From NCBI RefSeq assembly GCF_003797125.1, contig NZ_RKKE01000003.1:434001-498000 (forward strand): a DNA stretch of 64,000 bases. Direction: 5' to 3'. Origin of the DNA: Shewanella frigidimarina (lineage in GTDB: Bacteria; Pseudomonadota; Gammaproteobacteria; Enterobacterales; Shewanellaceae). Each line of letters begins with the position of its first letter. Within the stretch, counting starts at the first letter, position 1. Under the pieces are notes generated by a model. That model saw only the letters and a list, made by a program, of their open reading frames with translations. It ran no database searches and was not told the origin of the DNA. Of this stretch, positions 8,750-16,222 are shown one piece after another. Both the position numbers and the translations under genes were made by a program.

Positions 8750-11056
8750 TTACTTTTTTCGCCAAAACATCGCTGATAGTGCGGGTAGAATAATAATTGC
8801 TCCCAACATATTCACTAAAAACATAAATGTAAGCAAAATACCCATATCCATTTGGAATTTAAGATCTGAAAAGAACCAAGTACTCACCCCAATAGCTAAC
8901 GTCAAGCCAGTGAAGATAACCGCGCTGCCGCGCTCAACCAAAGCTTCAAAATACGCTTGTTGAACCGGCATACCATTACTGAGTTTATTAGACATCGTCG
9001 ACAAGATATAAATACCGTAATCGACGCCAATACCTACACCCAATGCAATAACAGGTAAGGTACTCACCGCAAGTCCAATATCAAGCAGGGTCATTAATGC
9101 TTGCGCCAATGTAGATACCACATAAAGCGGTATAATGACTGCAATAGTCGCCTTCAGAGATTTAAAACTAATTAAACACAACACAAACACTGCACCATAA
9201 ACATATAACATCATTGGTAGCTGAGCTTCGCTCACGGCTTCATTTGTGGCTGCCATGACACCAACTGGGCCTGAAGCTAACTTAAATTGCAGAGTGTCCG
9301 AGTTAAGTTGCGCAGCAACGGCTTTAACTTTATCGACAACTACCTCAATGGTTTCAGCTTTGTGATCCTTTAAGAACAAGTACACTGGCATCACTGAACA
9401 GTTACTATTGAGCAAACCTGACGTTGTCGGTACTTGACCAACGGCTTGTACTAAGCTGGCAGTGGTACGAGGTAAAATTTCCCATTTTGGGTTACCTTCG
9501 TTAAAACCTGCATTCACTTTTTTAGCAATAGATGCCAAGCTCGCCGTTGACTCTACACCAACAGTATTGGCCATCATCCATTCAAACTGGTCTATTTGTG
9601 TTAGGACAGAATGATAAGTACAAGCTTCTGGTGTTGCTTCGACAATCACTGTCATCACATCGGTGGTAATAGAAAAGTGATCAGTAATAAAGAAGGTGTC
9701 TTGGTTATAACGAGAATCTTGATGCAGTGCTGGTGCCCCACCTTGTAAATCACCTATTTGCATTTTTGAAGCTTGTTGAAAACCAACCACATAAAGAATT
9801 ACTGTCGAAATTAATACTACAACGGCATATTTTGGCGTCGCAAACTTAGACAATGCTCGCCAAATATTTTCAATTTTTTGGCGTTTCTCAGGATCATCTT
9901 GCTTGTTGGGTAATTCAAAATATGAAATAACCAATGGTAGTAATATAAGGTTAGTTAAAATAATGACTGCAACTCCTAGCGATGCAGAAATTGCCAACTC
10001 ACGAATAATACCAATATCAATGGCCAATAAGGTTAAAAAACCGACCGTATCAGACAATAAAGCAACACCACCGGGTACTAATAAACTGCGAAAAGCTGAC
10101 GCTGCTGCGGCTTTAGTTGTTTGACCATCAAGCACCCGACGACGTACAGCATTGATCATCTGCACTCCGTGACTCACACCAATAGCAAACACCAAAAATG
10201 GCACTAAAATCGACATGGGGTCTAAACCAAATCCGACCACAGTTAATAGCCCTAACTGCCAAAAAACAGCAATCAAACTACACATTAATGGCAAGATAGT
10301 GAGCATTATCGATTTTGAAAATAAGTACACCATCACAGCAGTAATGGCTATGGCGATTAAAAAGAACAGCAATACGCCTTTAGCACCTTCGGCAACATCG
10401 CCAGCCATTTTGGCAAAACCGATGATGTGAATTTTAATTTGATCGTTTTCAAATTTGCCGCGAAGCTCTTGTTCTAATTGATTTGCAAACGCAATAGTAT
10501 CAATGGCCTCACCCGTTTGAGGGTCAAACTCCATTAACTGCGCAGACACCATGGCAGAGGTATAATCATTGCCGATAAGTCGGCCTACAATGCCCGCTTT
10601 TTCTATATTATCGCGAACTATTTTAAGTCCATAATCATCATTACGAAAATCAGCGGGGATCACCGGACCGCCAGCAAAGCCATCTTCTACAACTTCGGTA
10701 AAACGTGTTGAAGGTGAAAATAACGACTTAACCTGAGAACGTTCTACACCTGGAATAAAAAATAATTGATCGTGAACATTTTTCAGCGCATCAAAAAATA
10801 CCGGGTTAAATATATTGCCACTGGTATCTTCTACCGCCACCATAATACTGTTAGCACCACCAAAATCTTTTTGATGTTTGGTATACGTTTGCATGTACGA
10901 ATGATTGAGTGGGATATTTTTACTAAAAGCGGCATCCATTTTTAATTGGCTGGCTTGATACCCTAAGAAAAAGGTAATAAAAATAAACGAAATGATGACC
11001 CATTTTCGATTACGGAATAAATGAGATTCAAATCCATTGACCAGTTTTTCTAACAT
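8750..11056 (-). CDS. MMPL/RND-superfamily transporter
   Basis: 768 residues with the RND layout: one N-terminal membrane helix (about 18-35), a periplasmic loop, five helices, a second single helix near 410, a second loop and five more helices. The second half carries VGIGVDYGIYIL with the proton-relay-type Asp. The matching place in the first half reads IGVSHGVQM. This is the COG1033 type of predicted exporter rather than a drug/heavy-metal AcrB type. It is the last gene of a four-gene cluster with a YCF48-like protein, DUF1329 and DUF1302, so transport of a hydrophobic or lipid substrate across the periplasm is inferred, not shown. Confidence 0.85.
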   Translation of the reverse strand: MLEKLVNGFESHLFRNRKWVIISFIFITFFLGYQASQLKMDAAFSKNIPLNHSYMQTYTKHQKDFGGANSIMVAVEDTSGNIFNPVFFDALKNVHDQLFFIPGVERSQVKSLFSPSTRFTEVVEDGFAGGPVIPADFRNDDYGLKIVRDNIEKAGIVGRLIGNDYTSAMVSAQLMEFDPQTGEAIDTIAFANQLEQELRGKFENDQIKIHIIGFAKMAGDVAEGAKGVLLFFLIAIAITAVMVYLFSKSIMLTILPLMCSLIAVFWQLGLLTVVGFGLDPMSILVPFLVFAIGVSHGVQMINAVRRRVLDGQTTKAAAASAFRSLLVPGGVALLSDTVGFLTLLAIDIGIIRELAISASLGVAVIILTNLILLPLVISYFELPNKQDDPEKRQKIENIWRALSKFATPKYAVVVLISTVILYVVGFQQASKMQIGDLQGGAPALHQDSRYNQDTFFITDHFSITTDVMTVIVEATPEACTYHSVLTQIDQFEWMMANTVGVESTASLASIAKKVNAGFNEGNPKWEILPRTTASLVQAVGQVPTTSGLLNSNCSVMPVYLFLKDHKAETIEVVVDKVKAVAAQLNSDTLQFKLASGPVGVMAATNEAVSEAQLPMMLYVYGAVFVLCLISFKSLKATIAVIIPLYVVSTLAQALMTLLDIGLAVSTLPVIALGVGIGVDYGIYILSTMSNKLSNGMPVQQAYFEALVERGSAVIFTGLTLAIGVSTWFFSDLKFQMDMGILLTFMFLVNMLGAIIILPALSAMFWRKK

Positions 11057-11105
11057 CTTTTCGGCCCTATTATTGTTGTTTTAATTGTCCAATCTAACCT
11101 TAAGG

Positions 11106-12116
11106 TTAGTCAAGCTGGAACAGTCCCTTAGAACCGGCAAACCATAACTGGCCTTTACTGTCTTTAGCTATTGCCACTATATTCTCGCCTTGGCGTCTGG
11201 CCACAATTGTTGCTTTACCATCATCTACTGACAACACTATCCCAGCATTTCCGACTAGGTATAGCTCATTATTAGCGTTAATCAGTGCGCTATTAATTGA
11301 TGATTGGACAGGTAAATCAACCTCTTGCCATGAAGATAGTGTTAAGTCTGATTTAAACACGTGACCGCGTAATCCCATGACATAAACATCTTCACCAACT
11401 TCAATGGCATTAAACATTGAACCATCGTAATCGAAGTTAGTTTTCGAGAATGTTTGGCCGTTATCACTTGATACCGCAACCATGCCAAGTTCACCCACAA
11501 GCAATAAGCGTCTATCCTTGAGGCGAATTAAGCGATTAAAATGGGGTAATAATGATGCTCGTTCAGACAAATATAATGCTTCATCTTCTGCTTTAAGTTC
11601 ATTTAAATAGGCGATGTCTTCTTCAAATAATAATTCTTGATGAAACTCTTGTTGCCATGTTTTTCCGCCATCTGCGGTGCGATAAAATAATCCATAAGCA
11701 CCTACCGCAATACCATCGACAGGGCTATAAAAACGAATATCTAATAACGGTTTCTCAATTTCTGCAGATTGCATCTGCACAGACCACGTTAATCCACCAT
11801 CTTGAGTATGGATAATGGTTGCATCATGGCCGACGGCCCAACCTTGCTTGTCATCGAAAAAAAACACTTTGGTTAATTGAGACAATACAGGAGTTGCAAC
11901 TTGGTGCCATTGATTATCGTCTAATAGCAACACATTACCGCGTTGACCTACCGCGACAAGTTTGTCACCCGCATTAGCAATATCAAGCAATAAAGAGGAT
12001 TGAGCTCGGGGTTGAATTTGAACAGAGAGTGGATCGAGTTGAGCATCTACTGAAGTAGTATATAAACATGCACTAATCCCAATCGCCACTACACTGCGAA
12101 GCATGCTAAACGTCAT
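11106..12116 (-). CDS. YCF48/BNR-repeat periplasmic beta-propeller protein
   Basis: 336 residues with a signal peptide at about 1-25 (cleavage after SVDA). Repeated blades contain GWAVGHDATIIHTQDGGLTW, AVGAYGLFYRTADGGKTW, VGELGMVAVSSDNGQTF and WFAGSKGLF, a pattern shared with YCF48/HCF136-type assembly factors. Start ATG 12116 follows AAAGGAAG by 5 bases. Its place between DUF1329 and the MMPL pump suggests a periplasmic accessory or assembly factor for that system. No enzymatic residues were recognised. Confidence 0.8.
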   Translation of the reverse strand: MTFSMLRSVVAIGISACLYTTSVDAQLDPLSVQIQPRAQSSLLLDIANAGDKLVAVGQRGNVLLLDDNQWHQVATPVLSQLTKVFFFDDKQGWAVGHDATIIHTQDGGLTWSVQMQSAEIEKPLLDIRFYSPVDGIAVGAYGLFYRTADGGKTWQQEFHQELLFEEDIAYLNELKAEDEALYLSERASLLPHFNRLIRLKDRRLLLVGELGMVAVSSDNGQTFSKTNFDYDGSMFNAIEVGEDVYVMGLRGHVFKSDLTLSSWQEVDLPVQSSINSALINANNELYLVGNAGIVLSVDDGKATIVARRQGENIVAIAKDSKGQLWFAGSKGLFQLD

Positions 12117-12139
12117 ACAAACTTCCTTTAAAATTTATA

Positions 12140-12157
12140 GGGGCGCTACGGCGCCCC
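12140..12157 (-). promoter_or_regulatory. Intercistronic hairpin between DUF1329 and YCF48 genes
   Basis: Perfect 7-bp GC arms (GGGGCGC / GCGCCCC) flank a 4-base loop. There is no clean U-run on the - strand, so full termination is doubtful. It could stabilise the upstream DUF1302-DUF1329 message or attenuate the downstream two genes. Confidence 0.5.
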
Positions 12158-12174
12158 ATTTTATCTATGGCTTA

Positions 12175-13539
12175 TTAACGAATACCAGCACGTCTTAATG
12201 CGTCTGGGGTAAAGTTAGACTCTGAAAGTGATGCATCAAAATTATACATACGGCCTTCGTTGTCTAAACCCATCGCTAAATAACGGCGTGATTGAAGATC
12301 ATGGAACACTTCCAATGTACTCCAAAGCGCAGGCACTTCATAATAGTTGATAAGGTGAGCTACACCCACACGATAAAGCTCATCGCGGTTATCATATATA
12401 TCAGTTACCGCAACTTGCCATGAATCTTCATCAATATAGAAAACACGACTTTTATAAGTATGACGCATGCCTTCTTTTAACGTCGCTTTGACTTCCCATA
12501 CACGATGTTTTTCATAACGTGGATACTCAGGGTTAATATGACCAGGTTTTAAAATTTGGTCATACTTCAACGCATCTGAATGTAAACGATAATCATTGTA
12601 AGGAATGTAGATCTCTTTTTTACCGACTAATTCCCAGTTATAACGGATTGGAGAGCCGTTAAACATATCGAAATCATCTGTTGTTCTTAACCCATCAGAT
12701 ACAGTACCTGGAGTATCAAAAGCTACGTTAGGAGCTTTACGAACGCGGCGCTGTCCAGTGTTGTAAGTCCAAGCTTGGCGTGGAAGCGCTTCTTGATCCA
12801 TGGTTTCTTTTACAAGTAGTGCAGTACCTGCGAGTCGCGCTGGTTGAGTAACAACTTGTTTAAAGTAAAACAACGTATTTGTTTCTTTAAGCTTCTCTAA
12901 GGTCACCTCTGGACGAGAATATTCAAAACGAATTTCCTCAGCGTTTTCAACCAGAGTATAAGAACCATTTGACATAGGCGCGGCTTGGCTACGATATGTT
13001 TCTACATCGACACCGCGATAACGTAAAATATGATTCCAAATCACTTCTAAACCGTTAGCCGGGATTGGAAATGGCACACCAATGGTCGCCCCAGTAATAC
13101 CGTTACCTTGTGAAACTAACTCAGCTCTAACAGCATTGGCTTTAGTCGCATCATAAACATATTGAGGTACAGCTGCAGTACGACGGCTTTCATAAACATT
13201 CATTTTGTAAGTATCTGGATATACTTCAAATAACTGTTTCTGACCCGGAGTTAAAAACTCAGCGTATTGGGCTTTATTTTCATTAGTGATGGTAAATAAC
13301 ACTTTATCAGTTGGGAATGGATCGGGATGATGCATACCCTTAGTGTAGCCTGCAATAGGCTTGCTAATACCACCAGTCCAGGCTGGAATTGAACCATCGG
13401 CATTAGCCGCTTTTTCTGCACCCATAGGGGTTAATGTTGTACCCAATTTGTCTGCATCAGCTTGTGATACTTTCGCCAGCGCAGCAGGTGCACTCAGTGC
13501 TAGCATCACTGCTGCCGATAATATCGTCAGTTTCTTCAT
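12175..13539 (-). CDS. DUF1329 family periplasmic protein
   Basis: 454 residues with a signal peptide (MKKLTILSAAVMLALSAPAALA). The processed protein begins KVSQADADKLG and continues with the DUF1329-like features LGTTLTPMGAEKAANADGSI and IPAWTGG. The length is usual for the family. DUF1329 proteins are found beside DUF1302 barrels and are thought to be periplasmic or outer-membrane-associated lipid-handling partners; that role is inference. The gene starts 13 bases after the DUF1302 stop, with AGAAGGA ahead of the ATG, so the two are co-transcribed. Confidence 0.85.
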   Translation of the reverse strand: MKKLTILSAAVMLALSAPAALAKVSQADADKLGTTLTPMGAEKAANADGSIPAWTGGISKPIAGYTKGMHHPDPFPTDKVLFTITNENKAQYAEFLTPGQKQLFEVYPDTYKMNVYESRRTAAVPQYVYDATKANAVRAELVSQGNGITGATIGVPFPIPANGLEVIWNHILRYRGVDVETYRSQAAPMSNGSYTLVENAEEIRFEYSRPEVTLEKLKETNTLFYFKQVVTQPARLAGTALLVKETMDQEALPRQAWTYNTGQRRVRKAPNVAFDTPGTVSDGLRTTDDFDMFNGSPIRYNWELVGKKEIYIPYNDYRLHSDALKYDQILKPGHINPEYPRYEKHRVWEVKATLKEGMRHTYKSRVFYIDEDSWQVAVTDIYDNRDELYRVGVAHLINYYEVPALWSTLEVFHDLQSRRYLAMGLDNEGRMYNFDASLSESNFTPDALRRAGIR

Positions 13540-13552
13540 TATAAATATCCTT

Positions 13553-15601
13553 CTAAATCGAATACTTGACGTTGAAAGAGATGTAATCTCTGTCTGTCAT
13601 CGCATTTGTTGTTCCTACGCCACCAAAGAAGCTGTTGTAAGAAATGTCTGCGCCCCAGCGACTTTGATAATCAAAGTTCACACCTAAAGCCACAGATTTT
13701 CTGCCTTCGGTGAATAAGAACATTGGATCCGGTGTAATACCATCAACGTCGTGAGAGAAAATCACTCTTGGGTACATGTTCACACCAGCAAACACGTTGT
13801 TAAAGTCAGCTTTAGCCACTAAACGATAACCCCACGCAAAATCTGTTGGGAATGGATTGGTTTCTGGACCATTGTGCAGAGCGGCAATAATACCCGTCAT
13901 TTCTGGGTTACCGCCAGAACGAGCGGTTCCTGGACCGTTTAGACGTAATTCGTCAAAACCAGGCATATCATGGATCCACACACCACCCACTTCAGCAAGC
14001 ATGGTTAAGTTATCTAAACCAAGTGTTGGACCGAATAAATGAGTAAAGGTTACCTGTGCTTGAGTCGTATCGGTAAGTATAAACCCCTCAGCGTTTGAGC
14101 CAGGTTCCACATTATCCATTTGTGAAATACCATCTAAATCAGGACGAAGTCCTGCATTTGCAAGCTGTTGAGGCATCGCTAAGAAAAGTAATTCAACGTC
14201 ATCAATTTGTAATGGCTCATCAACACGGTGTGAAATTTCACCAGCAACAGATGTGTCACCCACTAATGTGTTAAAGCTAAAACCATATAACTGAATATCT
14301 TCAGGGTATACGATTTGCGACTTGGTAAAGGTTTCCATGCTTAACAACAGTTCACGGTCTATAACGCCACCACTTTGCGCCAAACGTCCATAATCACGAC
14401 CTATAGCATCTGCATTAAAGTTAGAGGCAGTACCACTGATGATTGGGCGACGGCTATGGTAATTCATGTAATAAAGACCGAACTCTGTTTCGCCTAGTTC
14501 TGGAGAGTAATAGCCTAATTTAACACCAAACTGGCCATCGTCACTAGGATCTGCAGCATCTTGAACTAAAGCAACCTTAGTTGAATAAGCAGTCATGTAA
14601 GCGGCATATGCCGGGTTAAACCCAGTAGCAGCTGCAGCTTCATATAAACGTGTGTATTCTGAAATTAGGAAGTCTTGGTTGATATCCGGATTTGAGTTGA
14701 AACCTAATTGTGCATTTTGGTTGTAACCACCATACCCAGCAAAATCATTGGTTGCAAAGTTAGAACCCGGTGTAGGGATCCAAATCGGTTGCCAATCATA
14801 TTGATAAAATGCTTCAAGGTTTAGGTTTTCAGTTAACCCTAACGATGCCCAAACCATGCCTTGCGGACGAAATGCTTCTTTAAGCTCCGCACCTGGTGCA
14901 TTAAGAATATTTAAATCGACAGCATTGATTTCAGCAATACCGTGAGAGATCAGGGTGCTTTCGCCCCATGAAACTACTTGGTTACCCACGCGAACACTTA
15001 ATGGGTTAGCACCGTCATTTAAGTCCCAGTTACCGTAAACAAATGCATCTAATAAGCGAATGTCTTTACATTGCACTTCTGATGCTTTGTTATCTTCACA
15101 AGGATCGAATTCTTTTCCGGTTAATGGATCGTTAAAGCCATAATCACCATCATTTAATTTGCGATCGTAAAAATACATACCGCGTAAAAAGATACCGTAA
15201 TTTTCGTACTTCAGTGATAACTCGTGAAGACCTTTAACAATCTCAGAAGTAGTATCACCTTGCGCATACAACAAATTACTTAAATCGTTGTTGCTTGAAT
15301 AAGAACCCGGCTGAGCCCAAATTTCCGCTGATGTATATTTGGTAGAGCCAAATGCACCACCAAATGCAGAATAACCAGACCAATCAAATTGTGGTTGGTT
15401 CACCTTACCGATTTGGTTACTCCAATCACGGTCTGATACACGCCAACTCGCGCCTGCAGTCCATGTAGAGTCGAATGTACCTCGTACATCACCCCAATCA
15501 AAAGAAACAGCTGAGGCTGAAGTGCTCATTCCCAAACATAATGCCGACACCACCCCCAAAGCGAGAGCCGACTTGTTAAATCTTTTTTTAACAATATTCA
15601 T
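13553..15601 (-). CDS. DUF1302 family outer-membrane beta-barrel protein
   Basis: 682 residues with a 31-residue signal peptide ending SASA, then SFDWGDVRGTFDSTWTAG. Repeated amphipathic strands follow, and the C-terminus ends in the aromatic-rich strand DYISFNVKYSI, as expected for an outer-membrane barrel. VRVGNQVVSWGES is typical of DUF1302. It contains one Cys pair near residue 165-175 (FDPCEDNKASEVQCKD). It is the first gene of the four-gene - strand cluster, with GGAG about 10 bases before the ATG. A pore or receptor for a hydrophobic compound is inferred from context. Confidence 0.85.
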   Translation of the reverse strand: MNIVKKRFNKSALALGVVSALCLGMSTSASAVSFDWGDVRGTFDSTWTAGASWRVSDRDWSNQIGKVNQPQFDWSGYSAFGGAFGSTKYTSAEIWAQPGSYSSNNDLSNLLYAQGDTTSEIVKGLHELSLKYENYGIFLRGMYFYDRKLNDGDYGFNDPLTGKEFDPCEDNKASEVQCKDIRLLDAFVYGNWDLNDGANPLSVRVGNQVVSWGESTLISHGIAEINAVDLNILNAPGAELKEAFRPQGMVWASLGLTENLNLEAFYQYDWQPIWIPTPGSNFATNDFAGYGGYNQNAQLGFNSNPDINQDFLISEYTRLYEAAAATGFNPAYAAYMTAYSTKVALVQDAADPSDDGQFGVKLGYYSPELGETEFGLYYMNYHSRRPIISGTASNFNADAIGRDYGRLAQSGGVIDRELLLSMETFTKSQIVYPEDIQLYGFSFNTLVGDTSVAGEISHRVDEPLQIDDVELLFLAMPQQLANAGLRPDLDGISQMDNVEPGSNAEGFILTDTTQAQVTFTHLFGPTLGLDNLTMLAEVGGVWIHDMPGFDELRLNGPGTARSGGNPEMTGIIAALHNGPETNPFPTDFAWGYRLVAKADFNNVFAGVNMYPRVIFSHDVDGITPDPMFLFTEGRKSVALGVNFDYQSRWGADISYNSFFGGVGTTNAMTDRDYISFNVKYSI

Positions 15602-15916
15602 TTTAGTTCATCTCCGTAACCTGTTGGATTAGTTGTTATAGGAATTTAACCAACATCTTGTTAGCCCACAGGCAACACCATTGTTACAGCATTTAACTAT
15701 ATTGAGCAAGGTCAAAAAAAAGAAAATGTTTAAGAAAATTAACGATGTTTGGCTAAATATGACGAAATAAAACCAGCTTATATTTGAATTAACACAGACG
15801 ATATATTTACAATCATTTAACCATTAACGAAAAAAGTTTATTTTCATATACTTATAAATATTCACAAGTTGCTACTTCACACACTACTAATCAATCAAAC
15901 GTTTGAAGTAAATACT
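15602..15916 (-). promoter_or_regulatory. AT-rich leader of the DUF1302 cluster
   Basis: There is no gene in these 315 bases. A perfect 12-bp palindrome, TCAAACGTTTGA, lies at 15895-15906, almost 300 bp ahead of DUF1302 and just after the DUF2835 stop. It could bind a dimeric repressor, but its distance from the DUF1302 start weakens that reading. No clear -35/-10 pair could be fixed. Confidence 0.3.
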
Positions 15917-16135
15917 CTATAATTTATTAAGTGATTTGAAATTCCCTTCTCGATTTAGGACTAATTTGAACTGTCCGTGAATACCTTGAGGGGTTAAATA
16001 AGGTCTAAAATACTTACCATTTATGTGCAATACGCGACCTTGATGGTCTCTGACCTGCACTTTCTCTGCAAGTCCTTGGTAATACGGTAGAAATGCTTCA
16101 TAACTTACGTTAAGAGAAAATAAAAACTCCATCAT
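15917..16135 (-). CDS. DUF2835 family protein
   Basis: 72 residues (MMEFLFSLNVSYEAFLPYYQG...) with the small conserved DUF2835 pattern: YYQG followed by a VQVRDHQGR strand, then LRPYLTPQGIHGQF-like sequence. Two ATGs are adjacent; GGAG is 3 bases before the first and 6 before the second, so translation may begin at 16132. Function is unknown. The gene begins only 10 bases after the pepN terminator hairpin, so its expression requires readthrough or a promoter buried in the pepN tail. Confidence 0.75.
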   Translation of the reverse strand: MMEFLFSLNVSYEAFLPYYQGLAEKVQVRDHQGRVLHINGKYFRPYLTPQGIHGQFKLVLNREGNFKSLNKL

Positions 16136-16144
16136 TTACTCCAT

Positions 16145-16170
16145 AAAAAGGAGAGCAAGCTCTCCTTTTT
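16145..16170 (-). terminator. Intrinsic terminator after pepN
   Basis: Perfect 11-bp arms, AAAAAGGAGAG and CTCTCCTTTTT, flank a CAAG loop. It lies between the pepN stop (16223) and the DUF2835 start. On the - strand its T-run is followed directly by the ATGGAG containing the DUF2835 ribosome-binding site. Confidence 0.85.
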
Positions 16171-16222
16171 AACATACTAAACAGTCTGCCTATTCACACT
16201 AGATGAGCAGCCATTTTTGTCA

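Noticed and set aside
15895..15906. PsrA-type site from TCAAACGTTTGA ahead of the DUF1302 cluster
   Set aside because: The remembered PsrA motif needs 2-4 bases between the half-sites; here there are none, and it lies almost 300 bp from the DUF1302 start.
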